Assembly (NCBI GenBank): GCA_030540085.1
Contig: JAUNWY010000002.1
Span: 245,072 to 309,071 of the forward strand
Direction of reading: 5' to 3'
DNA: 64,000 bases
DNA from: Eggerthella sp.
GTDB lineage: Bacteria; Actinomycetota; Coriobacteriia; Coriobacteriales; Eggerthellaceae
In this document: positions 46,429-55,893 of the stretch, in pieces
How positions within the stretch are numbered: the stretch's first letter is position 1
Layout of the letters: each line of letters begins with the position of its first letter
The notes under the pieces: generated by a model
The model's input: the letters and a program-made list of their open reading frames with translations, nothing else
Told to the model about the DNA's origin: nothing
The model's database searches: none
Translations under genes and position numbers: made by a program

Positions 46429-47028
46429 TTAAAGGGCAGTCTTGATACCCGCCATCAGCTCAGAATACTCTTCGAATGCAGGTATGGTGGGATTGTCAGC
46501 CTTAATGGAATCGGTGCTCTTGAACAGGAAGCCCGCCTTGCTGGCTTTGATCATGCCCAGATCGTTAAAGCTATCGCCTGCGGCAATGGTTTCCAACCCT
46601 GCCTGATGCAATGCCTTGACAGTGGTGAGCTTCGATTGCTCACAGCGCATCTTGAAGCCTGTAACCGTGCCGTCTTCGGCAACCTCAAGTTCATTGCAGA
46701 ACAGCGTAGGCCAGCCGAGCTTCTTCATAAGGGGCTGAGCAAACTGGGTAAACGTGTCAGAGATGATGATTACCTGGGTAAGCTCGCGCAGCTCATCCAA
46801 GAACTCCTTTGCACCGGGCATAGGGTCGATGGTGGCAATGACATCCTGGATCTCTTTCAACCCCAAGCCATGCTCCTTGAGGATGTCGAGGCGATAGTTC
46901 ATGAGCTTGTCGTAGTCAGGTTCGTCGCGCGTGGTTTTCTTCAATTCGGGAATGTTGGTTGCCTCAGCAAAGGCAATCCAAATCTCAGGAACCAAAACTC
47001 CCTCAAGATCCAAGCACACTACGTTCAT
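46429..47028 (-). CDS. thrH: Phosphoserine phosphatase / homoserine phosphotransferase (ThrH)
   Basis: This 199-residue HAD-superfamily enzyme begins MNVVCLDLEGVLVPEIW, the ThrH signature. The later motifs include IIISDTFTQF and GDSFNDLGM. The family dephosphorylates phosphoserine and can transfer phosphate to homoserine. ATG 47028 has an AGAGG site; an upstream extension to 47112 has none. Confidence 0.92.
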   Translation of the reverse strand: MNVVCLDLEGVLVPEIWIAFAEATNIPELKKTTRDEPDYDKLMNYRLDILKEHGLGLKEIQDVIATIDPMPGAKEFLDELRELTQVIIISDTFTQFAQPLMKKLGWPTLFCNELEVAEDGTVTGFKMRCEQSKLTTVKALHQAGLETIAAGDSFNDLGMIKASKAGFLFKSTDSIKADNPTIPAFEEYSELMAGIKTAL

Positions 47029-47144
47029 CGCAACCTCTTTCCATGCGCAGGTATTTTCTTTTCGTTTGCAGAATACCCGAAACACCCACGCTCGCAACGC
47101 ACACTTTTGCATACGGCCAAAGCAGTACCGCCTCTACCGCCCTT

Positions 47145-49073
47145 TTATAGCGATACCGCTAACTCGTAGGCTTCACGTAAAGCATCGATAGCACGACGGG
47201 CTTTTACGGCATCGCCAACCACGTGAACCGAAATGCCGCGCTGCACCAATGCTTCCGAAAGATGATCATCGGCAACGTATCCCAGAGCAAGCACTACCGA
47301 ATCAAACCCGCGCAGTTCATGCAATTGGCCGTTTAGCACATTCTCGTATTCCACACCATCGGCGTAGAAGCGGCAGATCTTGGCATTTGGCACCTGGCGC
47401 ACACCATGCTCAGCAAAGCTGCGTATCAAAACGCTACGATGCTCCGCCACCATATCAGCCGCCAAATTGTCACGGTATTCGGCTACGGTAACGCTATGCC
47501 CCAATTCGGCAAGCAAATCGGCAATCTCGCAACCGACCATCCCTCCACCAGCAACCAACACGTTCTTCCCTGGATAAGCCTTTCCAGCCAAAACATCTCC
47601 CCCTCGCAGGATCGCAGGGCAGTCGATGCCTTCAATGGGAAGCAGCAAAGCTCGGGCGCCCGTAGCCACCACCACTTCATCGGGCCGCAGAGCGGCAATA
47701 TCGTCAGGCAGCGCTTTTACACCAAGACGCACTTCGACGCCCGCTTTTTGCGCGCGCACCACCCACGAACGAACCATATCTGCAATAAGGCCTTTGCCAG
47801 GTGGAAACGATGCCAGACGCATGTTCCCGCCCAGCGTGGGCGCCTCTTCAAGCAGAATCACGTCATGTCCGCGCTCGGAACTGATGGTAGCTGCTGCCAG
47901 CCCCGCAACACCACCGCCGACCACGACAATGCGCTTAGCCGCAACTGCAGCTGGCACGGTTTCGCACTCATGCCCCAAACGGGGATTTACCAAACAACGT
48001 ATGGGCTTACCTGCATACATATTGGCAACGCACCCCTGAAGGCAAGCGATGCACGGCATTGTATCCTCTTCGCGGCCTTCGGCGTATTTGCGAGGCATCT
48101 CGGGGTCTGCCAAGCTCTGACGGCCGAACGCCACAAGATCGCACTTTCCCTGTTCGATCAAAAGCTCGGGCAAATACGGATCGGTAAAACGGCCCACGGA
48201 AATAACCGGAATGCTAATGCACTCTTTGATCTTTGCCACCAAATCAGCGTTGAATCCAGCGTGCACCGAAGTGGGGGCCCACATAAACTCATCTCGCAAA
48301 TGAACCGCACGAGAAATGTGCAACGCATCAGCGCCGCATTCCTCAAGGTAACGGGCAATAACGCACGCATCGTTTACATCGATGCCGCCTGGCTCTTCGT
48401 CAGCCGCGTTGATGCGGCAGAGCACCGCCATCCTGTCCCCAACACGTCTTCGTATCTCTTCCAAGATCAAGCGGGGAAAGCGCATTCGATTCTCAAACGA
48501 TCCGCCAAACTCGTCGATACGTTTATTGGTTCGCGGGGAAATAAACGAACCGACCAGGTAGCCATGGGCCATATGCACTTCCACCGCGTCAACACCCGCT
48601 CGAAGAGCGCGCTCGGCAGCATCTCCGTAGCCTTGAACCAACTCATATACCTTCCTGGTTGGCACCTCTTCAGGAACATCGCGCCCGCATGCCGCAGGAA
48701 TGGGAGATGCCGCCTGCAATGGCGCTCCTGCGTTTCTCGCATTGCCCTCCGCGCCAGCGTTTTGCAGCTGCACCGAGACCTTGGCTCCGTGCCTATGGCA
48801 GGCATCGACAACGGCACGCAGGCTGGGAATGGAACCATCACTATAGAGGCAAGGCTTCAAGGGTCCGCCCTTCGCGCCGCGATGCACCACCGTAGCCTCG
48901 ATGGTTATCAAACCGAAGCCGCCAGCCGCTCGCACCTCATAGTAAGCACGCGACTGGTCAGACCAACTCCCATCAGAGTTGGCGAAGTTGTTTCCCATCG
49001 GGGGAACCACAAAGCGATTCGGCACTTCCATTGGGCCGATCATGATAGGCGAATATAGACAGCGGTATGGCAT
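47145..49073 (-). CDS. Old yellow enzyme-type NAD(P)H:flavin oxidoreductase (FadH/BaiCD-like)
   Basis: This 642-residue multidomain flavoenzyme has an FMN TIM-barrel (1-340), a [4Fe-4S] region with CIACLQGCVANMYAGKPIRC, and FAD/NAD(P)H binding domains (VVVGGGVAGLAAAT and VLVAGGGMVGCEIADLL). Enzymes of this type reduce enoyl double bonds (2,4-dienoyl-CoA, bile-acid intermediates, drugs). The substrate is not identified. It is a stand-alone gene, divergent from the lactate permease. Confidence 0.93.
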   Translation of the reverse strand: MPYRCLYSPIMIGPMEVPNRFVVPPMGNNFANSDGSWSDQSRAYYEVRAAGGFGLITIEATVVHRGAKGGPLKPCLYSDGSIPSLRAVVDACHRHGAKVSVQLQNAGAEGNARNAGAPLQAASPIPAACGRDVPEEVPTRKVYELVQGYGDAAERALRAGVDAVEVHMAHGYLVGSFISPRTNKRIDEFGGSFENRMRFPRLILEEIRRRVGDRMAVLCRINAADEEPGGIDVNDACVIARYLEECGADALHISRAVHLRDEFMWAPTSVHAGFNADLVAKIKECISIPVISVGRFTDPYLPELLIEQGKCDLVAFGRQSLADPEMPRKYAEGREEDTMPCIACLQGCVANMYAGKPIRCLVNPRLGHECETVPAAVAAKRIVVVGGGVAGLAAATISSERGHDVILLEEAPTLGGNMRLASFPPGKGLIADMVRSWVVRAQKAGVEVRLGVKALPDDIAALRPDEVVVATGARALLLPIEGIDCPAILRGGDVLAGKAYPGKNVLVAGGGMVGCEIADLLAELGHSVTVAEYRDNLAADMVAEHRSVLIRSFAEHGVRQVPNAKICRFYADGVEYENVLNGQLHELRGFDSVVLALGYVADDHLSEALVQRGISVHVVGDAVKARRAIDALREAYELAVSL

Positions 49074-49433
49074 GAGGCACTCCTTCGCTTACGCTCGCTA
49101 ACACGATTCAAGAAAACGTTTGGGCAGAGACAAGGCTCTACGAAGGCAGGGCGGGACCTGTTGAGCCTTTGTAAAACCAACAGATGCATCAGGAGACATT
49201 CGCACCCAGCAACGCTTTCGTCTATCTGCGATCATAGCGGTTTTACCTGCTCGGCGAACGGCGTTCACTATACGTTTGTGATGCATTTTTCAAAAAAACG
49301 GCTCCCTTTATTCCCTAGATTTGCCCGTTTGACAGATTCACAGTGCCAGCGAAACTCGAATCCCTAGTATTGGGATGTTCTATTTTTTGCATAAGCAAGA
49401 GCAGAGTGTCCCCTATTCGAAAGAGAGAAACCT
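49074..49433. other. Divergent promoter region: flavoenzyme / lactate permease
   Basis: No gene is seen in 360 bases. The right half is AT-richer and probably carries the lactate-permease promoter; the permease start follows an AGAGAG site. No clear operator was recognised. Confidence 0.5.
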
Positions 49434-51110
49434 ATGTTCCAAGCTGTGGTCGATCCAGTCGCAGGCAGTCTTGCCCTGTCGGCCTTGGTTGCCTGCATTC
49501 CACTCGCGGCATTCTTCGTTATGCTGGTGGGCGTAAAGGCAAAAGCGCACGTTTCCGCGCTCGTTGCGCTGGTAGTTGCGCTGGTAGTTGCAATATTCGC
49601 GTTCGGCATGCCTGCTAACCTCGCTGCCCTTTCCGGCTTGCAGGGTGCCTGCTATGGCGCATTCCCCATCGTATTCATCATCATCATGGCCGTATGGTTC
49701 TACGAGGTTACGGTTGTTTCCGGACGCTCTGAAGACCTGAAGAGCCTGTTCGATATCGTTGGCGGCGGCGACATCCGCATCCAGGCAGTCCTCGTTGCCT
49801 TCTGCTTCGGCGGTCTGCTCGAAGCACTTGCTGGCTTCGGTGCCCCCATCGCCATCACCGCTACCATGATCCTCGCCCTAGGTGTCAAGCCCTCCAAGGC
49901 AGCTCTGGCAGTTCTCATCGCGAACACCGCTCCTGTTGCCTATGGCGCAGCCGGTACCCCCATCACCACCGCAGGTAACATGGTTGCTGGCGGCGATGCC
50001 TCTGTTGCCCTCGAATCGGCTCAGCACGTTGCCGCTATCGTTGGCTATCAGGCACCGCTCTTCGCTCTCTTTGTTCCTTTGCTGGTTGTTCTGATCCTGG
50101 ACGGCAAGAAAGGCCTGCGCGACTGCTGGATGCACGCTCTGGTTATCGGTGCCTCCTTCGCAATCACCCAGTGGTGGTGCTCCAACCACTTCGCTTACGA
50201 ACTTACCGACGTGGTTGCTTCCCTTGTTTCTCTTGGCATCAGCGTTATCTTCCTGCACTTCGTTAAGCCCAAGAACGTCAACGACGCTCGCGAACGCTTC
50301 GGTATGGAGCCCATCTCCGAGGGCAAAGTTACAGAACTCGCTCCCGTACGCGCCTGGATGGCCCTGGTTCCCTACATCATCGTTGTAGTAGTATTCGCTA
50401 TCTGCAAGCTGGGCATTCCTGCACTGCTCGCAAGCACCGACATCAAGATCCCCTTCCCCGGCCTCGCAGGCAATGTCTTGAATGCCGCAGGCAAGGATCC
50501 TGGCACCACTTACAACCTGAACCTGCTCTCTAACCCCGGCACCATGCTCCTTATCGCTGGCTTGATCACCACCATCGTATACGGCATCTTCAACGAGAAG
50601 GGCAAGTATCGCATCACCCTGGGCATGTCCGGCAAACAGCTCTGTCAGACCTTCTGGGCAATGCGCTTCTCTTCCTTGACCATCGTTATGGTTCTGGGTC
50701 TGGCTTACGTCATGAATTTCTCGGGCATGACCATTTCCATCGGTCAGTTCCTTGCCCACACTGGCTCCCTCTTCGCGCTGCTTTCCCCGGTACTTGGCTG
50801 GGTCGGAACCGCGGTTACCGGCTCCGATACATCCGCAAACGCCCTGTTCTCCAGCTTGCAGTATGAAGCTGCGCAGTCAAACGCTTCGCTTGCCCACGTT
50901 TCTCCCGATTTGTTCCTTGCCGCCAATACCATGGGTGGCGTTATCGGCAAGATGATCTCGCCTCAGTCCTTGGCTATTGCTGCCGTTACCACAGGCGAGC
51001 ACGAGTCGAGCCTGTTCAAGAAGGTTATCCCTTGGAGTATCGGCATGCTGGCAGTTCTCTGCGTACTGGTATTCGCAGAATCCAGCGTTCTCTCCTTTAT
51101 CCTTCCGTAG
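49434..51110 (+). CDS. lctP: L-lactate permease
   Basis: This 558-residue integral membrane protein of the LctP family has about 13 hydrophobic segments and strong family sequence, such as FGGLLEALAGFGAPIAIT and TGSDTSANALFSSLQ. It imports lactate or glycolate with protons. No lactate dehydrogenase is adjacent in this window. A terminator follows. Confidence 0.96.
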   Translation: MFQAVVDPVAGSLALSALVACIPLAAFFVMLVGVKAKAHVSALVALVVALVVAIFAFGMPANLAALSGLQGACYGAFPIVFIIIMAVWFYEVTVVSGRSEDLKSLFDIVGGGDIRIQAVLVAFCFGGLLEALAGFGAPIAITATMILALGVKPSKAALAVLIANTAPVAYGAAGTPITTAGNMVAGGDASVALESAQHVAAIVGYQAPLFALFVPLLVVLILDGKKGLRDCWMHALVIGASFAITQWWCSNHFAYELTDVVASLVSLGISVIFLHFVKPKNVNDARERFGMEPISEGKVTELAPVRAWMALVPYIIVVVVFAICKLGIPALLASTDIKIPFPGLAGNVLNAAGKDPGTTYNLNLLSNPGTMLLIAGLITTIVYGIFNEKGKYRITLGMSGKQLCQTFWAMRFSSLTIVMVLGLAYVMNFSGMTISIGQFLAHTGSLFALLSPVLGWVGTAVTGSDTSANALFSSLQYEAAQSNASLAHVSPDLFLAANTMGGVIGKMISPQSLAIAAVTTGEHESSLFKKVIPWSIGMLAVLCVLVFAESSVLSFILP

Positions 51111-51133
51111 CATTCGGATAAAGCTTGTTTCAA

Positions 51134-51170
51134 AGAAGGCTCAGTTCAATGGACTGAGCCTTCTTTTTTT
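51134..51170 (+). terminator. Terminator of lctP
   Basis: A 12-bp stem (AGAAGGCTCAGT and its complement) is followed by a T tract, 24 bases past the stop. Confidence 0.9.
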
Positions 51171-52140
51171 AATTGTCGCTCAATACCCGTTTGCGCAGCT
51201 CAGCCTGCCTGACGACAAAGTCGTACTGCAAATCGTTGCGAAGGTGGCGCCCGTGGCATCGGGCTACCGCATTGGCAACTTCATCTAGTCTTTCGACATA
51301 CCTGAAATCTCGATTGGTTATATGAAGCACCCTTGATCCAGAAGATCCCAAAGAAGTTTGCCGTTGATTCCGTTTCCGCTCATCAACATCCCCTCTACCC
51401 GTTCGGTCTCCATACCTTAACGACACACCAGCATCAGGCCAATGCAGATCAAAGGCAGCGCTCTTTCCCGATAAAAACAGCAGCACATCGCTCGAAGTGG
51501 CAAATTCATGCCGAATTTCCGGCTTCTCAAGGCCATACCCACCTAATTTCCGAGGAAAGACCATCAACATGCTCAACTCTGTTTCTCTCGGCGAAGCGGA
51601 GCCGTCAAGCACATAACGAAGCGCCCATCGGGCTTTTTTGACACTCCGATTGCTGCCCTGCGATGCAACATGGGCCGTTAACCTCTCAACGGAAGTGAGC
51701 GCCTTCCTCCTGGAAAATCCGCGAGGCGTTCCTGCATAGTTGGGCTGAGACATGGGAAGCGAATACACCCCGCACAGCTCATAACCAAGCTTCACCAGCT
51801 CAATCCCAGAAAGCTGCGCAGCCATTTCCAAAAACAGCACCTCAGGTGAAACAACGCAGAGGAAAGACTCATCCATGCTTTTATGCAGACGGATTGCGTT
51901 CATTTCACCGCCGAACACATGGCAATGACCATCTTTAATATTTCTACGGTTCCTTGGCTTGGGTACAACGCAATGAAGCGGTATATGGGAAGTGCGAATT
52001 GGCAAAGCACGATAGCACTCGACGTCATTACGCGTTGGAACCGAAAGCGAGAGGAAAGGCACCTTTTCATAACCAGAAACGGGCATCATCGAAGAGCGAT
52101 ACAATTCCAGTGCCGTTCTATGACTCAAAACCAAACTCAT
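51169..52140 (-). CDS. Hypothetical protein, possible PD-(D/E)XK/DUF559-like remnant
   Basis: This 323-residue protein has no certain family. The C-terminal part (SPRETELSMLM, then AFDLHWPDAGVSLRYG) is faintly like the DUF559/Vsr nuclease fold, but the second acidic residue of that motif is not seen, so it may be inactive or unrelated. The N-terminal half carries HVFGGEMNAIRLH. ATG 52140 has AAGGAG; an extension to 52224 lacks one. It is convergent with lctP and sits alone. Confidence 0.65.
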   Translation of the reverse strand: MSLVLSHRTALELYRSSMMPVSGYEKVPFLSLSVPTRNDVECYRALPIRTSHIPLHCVVPKPRNRRNIKDGHCHVFGGEMNAIRLHKSMDESFLCVVSPEVLFLEMAAQLSGIELVKLGYELCGVYSLPMSQPNYAGTPRGFSRRKALTSVERLTAHVASQGSNRSVKKARWALRYVLDGSASPRETELSMLMVFPRKLGGYGLEKPEIRHEFATSSDVLLFLSGKSAAFDLHWPDAGVSLRYGDRTGRGDVDERKRNQRQTSLGSSGSRVLHITNRDFRYVERLDEVANAVARCHGRHLRNDLQYDFVVRQAELRKRVLSDN

Positions 52141-52571
52141 ATGCTGCTCCTTTTCGCGAAAACGCTTATAAGTCAACGATATTGAGCAGATGAGAAAGAG
52201 ATGAGAAAGCGATGCGAAAAGCAAGCTAAAGTAATGCGAAAATAAGCTTAATGCGCAAGCTGATTTAGTGGGCTCGCTCTACCGCAGCAGAACCGAAGCC
52301 CCGCCCCTCGTCTGCGGAGACGTGACCAAGAAACCGCCGATAGTGCGCGAACAGACACGTTACCTCCCTCGCTTGCGGGGATGCAATGCGCGCCCACGTC
52401 TCAGGCTTCCTGCGTTCAGGCAGCAACCATAGACGCCCTCGGGCGCTTGCTGTTCGCTAGATTCCCCGCACGCGAAGGCTGGCACAGCCTGTCGGCCGCA
52501 GGCAGAGCATGCAAATTGAGCACATGGGCACTGCCCCTAGCACTAAAGACAAACCAACAAGAAAGGCAACC
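52141..52571. other. Intergenic region before methyltransferase gene
   Basis: No gene is supported. A short AT-rich part next to 52141-52260 gives way to GC-rich DNA with several short complementary segments. No named element was recognised. Confidence 0.4.
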
Positions 52572-53363
52572 ATGGATCCTTTATTCGCCCAAGAACTCTG
52601 CGAGCTGAACAATCGCTTTTACCGCACATGGGCGAATTCATTTTCCGATACCCGCCACAACACCTGGCCAGGCTGGAATCGCTGCCTTGAGGAATCAGGG
52701 TTAGCCATTCATCTGCACTCTCTTCAGGAGCAATTCCATTTACTTGATGTCGCCTGCGGAAATCTTCGCTTCGAAAAGCATTTGGCTCACTTTGCGCCAA
52801 ATGCCGCCATCAAAGTCCAGGCACTTGACGCCTGCGACGAACTTGCTCAAAACGGCGTTCAGCTTCCCTCGAACGTTTCCGTCTCGTTCACTCACTGTGA
52901 TGTCATGAAAGAGCTGCAATCAGGCACCTTAGCCGATGTGCTCCGATTCGATGCGCAGGCGGATTTAAGCGTATCGTTCGGCTTTCTGCACCATATCCCC
53001 CTCCCGGAATGGCGTGCAACGTTCCTGCAGGCGTTGATAAGGGCAACTAAGCCAGGCGGTTTTGCCTTTGTTTCCCTTTGGCGCTTCTTGACCGACGAGG
53101 GGCTTGCCAGCAAGGCAAAAGCAATCACCGCATCAGGCATTGCAGAGCTTGGATACGCCAAAGAGCAATTCGACAAAGGCGATTGCCTGTTGGGCTGGAA
53201 AAAAGAAACAGGAGCCTACCGCTATTGCCATAGTTTTTCAGATGAAGAGATCGGTGCTCTTACAAGTGCCGTTACGAACGAAGGCCGTTTAAAGGCTCGC
53301 TTTCAAGCAGATGGACGCACAGGCACTCTCAACGAATACCTGGTATTCCAAAGAACGCGGTAG
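52572..53363 (+). CDS. Class I SAM-dependent methyltransferase
   Basis: This 263-residue methyltransferase has motif I LLDVACGNLRFE (57-68) and a central SFGFLHHIP segment like those of Trm9/UbiE-type enzymes. The substrate is unknown. The ATG at 52572 has AAAGG six bases upstream; an extension to 52509 is not supported. It is a single gene, convergent with the hydrogenase operon. Confidence 0.85.
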   Translation: MDPLFAQELCELNNRFYRTWANSFSDTRHNTWPGWNRCLEESGLAIHLHSLQEQFHLLDVACGNLRFEKHLAHFAPNAAIKVQALDACDELAQNGVQLPSNVSVSFTHCDVMKELQSGTLADVLRFDAQADLSVSFGFLHHIPLPEWRATFLQALIRATKPGGFAFVSLWRFLTDEGLASKAKAITASGIAELGYAKEQFDKGDCLLGWKKETGAYRYCHSFSDEEIGALTSAVTNEGRLKARFQADGRTGTLNEYLVFQRTR

Positions 53364-53440
53364 TTGATTCATCTCGGTTTCTTTCGCTCAACCGATCCAC
53401 CGCCACCTCGGTTGTTTTCACCTGACAAAAAAGTAGCCAA

Positions 53441-53478
53441 AATGAAAAAAAAGAGCCCAGCCTTACGGCTGGGCTCTT
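53441..53478 (-). terminator. Terminator of the hydrogenase operon
   Basis: A 12-bp stem (AAGAGCCCAGCC and its complement, loop TTAC) is followed on the minus strand by eight T, 30 bases past the hyaC stop. Confidence 0.92.
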
Positions 53479-53508
53479 AAATTAAGCGCTTCTACCTTGC
53501 GGTATTGC

Positions 53509-54201
53509 TTAGTGCTGGTCTACGGAATGATCCTCGCCAACGATAACGTGACGGTTGGGATCGTAAACCAGGCCACCATGCTCCTTACCGAAGAACATGA
53601 GGTTTGCATTAGCAGTGCCCTCGATGAATACGAGGTAACCATGCAGCATGGTGAAGATGATGAATACGAACATCATGAAGTAGTGGATGATGCGCATAGA
53701 CATCGCACCACCAACAAAAGCGGTACCAGCTGCGAAGAAGGTCCACTCAGAGGTGGGGATCCACAGACAGAAACCTGTGTAGGCCATGATAAGGATCAGG
53801 ATACCGATGGCAAAGTAGGAAATCTTCTGAGGAACACCGAGCTTTGCAGAAAGCGGATGATCCTTCTTCATGAAGAGGTAGTACTTGATCCAAGGAATAA
53901 GCTGATGCTTATTGTCGTCCTGGGGCATCCAGGTCTTGTAGTCGCGGATACGGTTACGCGTGCCACCCGTAGGAGCAGAGGTAACCAGGAATGCCAGCAC
54001 ATAGCGCACGATGCAGTTGACAAGCAATACAATGCCACAGAATACGTGCAGACCACGAGCAACACCCGTAAGGGCTGCCCAGAACGGGAAGTGGATCAGG
54101 AAGCCAGAAAGGATAAGAAGAACCATGCAGCTAAGGTTGATCCAATGGGTGATACGCATCGGCAGAGGATGCGCTTCACGGTAATGAGCCAAATGTGCCA
54201 T
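53509..54201 (-). CDS. hyaC: [NiFe]-hydrogenase cytochrome b subunit
   Basis: This 230-residue membrane protein has about five hydrophobic segments of the cytochrome b561/HyaC type. Candidate heme histidines lie in RITHWIN, GLHVFCG and the final membrane helices (RIIHYF, MLHGY). It anchors the hydrogenase and passes electrons to the quinone pool. Its ATG directly follows the large-subunit stop (TAAATG). Confidence 0.93.
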   Translation of the reverse strand: MAHLAHYREAHPLPMRITHWINLSCMVLLILSGFLIHFPFWAALTGVARGLHVFCGIVLLVNCIVRYVLAFLVTSAPTGGTRNRIRDYKTWMPQDDNKHQLIPWIKYYLFMKKDHPLSAKLGVPQKISYFAIGILILIMAYTGFCLWIPTSEWTFFAAGTAFVGGAMSMRIIHYFMMFVFIIFTMLHGYLVFIEGTANANLMFFGKEHGGLVYDPNRHVIVGEDHSVDQH

Positions 54202-55890
54202 TTACTTCACCCCCCAAGGGCTGGTAACGGTTTCAAAGTGCTTACCGGTGGAAGGCTCGGTCACATGCACTGCGCAAGCGGTGCAGGGGTCGAAGCTGTG
54301 TACCGTACGCAGGGCATTGATAGGCATATCAACGTCAGCAACGGGAGTGCCGATAAGAGCCTGCTCCAACGGGCCCTGTACGCCTTCGGCGTTGCGGGGA
54401 GCGATGTTCCAGGTGGTAGGAATAATGATCTGGTAATCGGTGATCTTGCCGTTGTTAACCTTTTCGGTGTGCAACAGTGCGCCACGAGGTGCTTCCCAAA
54501 GGCCCGTGCCTTCGCCCGTGATGGTTTCGGGAGTGCGGAAGTACTCGGAGTCGCCGCCCTTAACAGCCTCGATGAGCTCGTCAACCCATTCAACCATGCA
54601 TTCGGCGATGTAGATGGGCTCGATGTTACGAGCAGCTACGCGACCAAGGGTGCTCTGCAGCTGAGGAATGGTAAGACCGAGGTCGGCGCACAGACCGTCA
54701 ACAGCAGGCTTGATGAACTCGTTGCCACGCAGGTAAGCAGCCAGAACACGGGAGAACGGACCAGCTTCCATGCACTTACCATCGTAGGAAGGTGCCTTCG
54801 ACCAAGAGTAGCGATCGTTGATATCGCCGATCTCGTGACCATTTTCCTCGCGCAGGGTGCCAGCCTTGTAGTACTCAGTGAACTCAGGCTCGGTGATGCC
54901 TTCGCGGGGGTTGAGATCGGAGTCGCCCACATACCAGGAATGACCGATGTATTCCTTGATAAGGTCAACGTCAACCTCGGAAAGATTAAGGTTCTCATCG
55001 ATAACGCCAGAAGGCAGGTAGCGATCAGCCAGAGCGAAGCTCGGACGCTCGAAAACGCCCCAAGCAACATAACGACCGCAGCCCTTACCGAAGGAAAGAG
55101 CTTCCTTGTAATAAGGAGCAATAGCCTTGGTGTCGGGAATGATGGTTGCCTTGATCCAGTCACGCAGCTCGTGAACGAGAGACCACAGATCGTCGAGCTT
55201 TTCTTCCGTGGGAACGAAAGAGGTACCGCCGGGAACGATGGTCATAACATGAGGCATCTTGCCGCCGAGAAGACCGCAAACCTCAGATGCCTTGGACTGC
55301 ATGGTAAGAGCCTCGATGTAATGAGCGGTAGCGATAAGGTCGAGTTCGGCAGGAAGCTTAAACTCGGTATCGGACTGACCGTTCTTCCACCAGTTGCCGG
55401 AGAAGATGGACAGCTGACCATTTTCTGCGAACTTGGCGAGGCGCTCCTGAAGGGCCTTCAGGTCGGACTGGCAGGAAGTGCCTGCAGCCTCTACCAGGTC
55501 GTAGGCGCTGCCTACGTTTGCCTTCAGAGCGTTCAGGGGGTTTACGTAGTCCAGAGCAGCCAAGGTGTAGAACCACAGAATATGGCTGTGCAGGAACTGT
55601 GCGCCCTCGATGAGGTTACGGATGATACGGGCATTGTTGGAAATGGTGATGCCGTATGCCTTTTCAGCAGCAATGGTTGCAGCGTGGGAGTGGGATACGG
55701 GGCAAACACCGCAGATGCGCTGCACGATGTGAGCAGCATCTTCAGGCGTGCGATCCTTAACTACGAGCTCCATGCCGCGGAAGCAGCCGCCGGAAACCCA
55801 AGCATCGGAAACAACACCGTTTTCAACCTCCATCTCTACGCGGAGATGACCCTCAATACGGGTTACGGGATCGATTACGGAACGTGCCAT
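54202..55890 (-). CDS. hyaB: [NiFe]-hydrogenase large subunit
   Basis: This 562-residue subunit holds the Ni-Fe active site. The N-terminal ligand motif is RICGVCPVSH (Cys60, Cys63), the C-terminal one DPCTACAVH (Cys536, Cys539, His542). A 20-residue tail after His542 is the predicted propeptide, to be removed by the maturation protease encoded at 40571-41089. It starts 3 bases after the small subunit. The gene order small-large-cytochrome matches hyaABC and Coriobacteria-type group 1 uptake hydrogenases. Confidence 0.96.
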   Translation of the reverse strand: MARSVIDPVTRIEGHLRVEMEVENGVVSDAWVSGGCFRGMELVVKDRTPEDAAHIVQRICGVCPVSHSHAATIAAEKAYGITISNNARIIRNLIEGAQFLHSHILWFYTLAALDYVNPLNALKANVGSAYDLVEAAGTSCQSDLKALQERLAKFAENGQLSIFSGNWWKNGQSDTEFKLPAELDLIATAHYIEALTMQSKASEVCGLLGGKMPHVMTIVPGGTSFVPTEEKLDDLWSLVHELRDWIKATIIPDTKAIAPYYKEALSFGKGCGRYVAWGVFERPSFALADRYLPSGVIDENLNLSEVDVDLIKEYIGHSWYVGDSDLNPREGITEPEFTEYYKAGTLREENGHEIGDINDRYSWSKAPSYDGKCMEAGPFSRVLAAYLRGNEFIKPAVDGLCADLGLTIPQLQSTLGRVAARNIEPIYIAECMVEWVDELIEAVKGGDSEYFRTPETITGEGTGLWEAPRGALLHTEKVNNGKITDYQIIIPTTWNIAPRNAEGVQGPLEQALIGTPVADVDMPINALRTVHSFDPCTACAVHVTEPSTGKHFETVTSPWGVK

Positions 55891-55893
55891 AGG

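Noticed and set aside
47406..49058. 550-residue plus-strand frame over the flavoenzyme gene
   Set aside because: Antisense shadow; the minus strand holds a complete enzyme.
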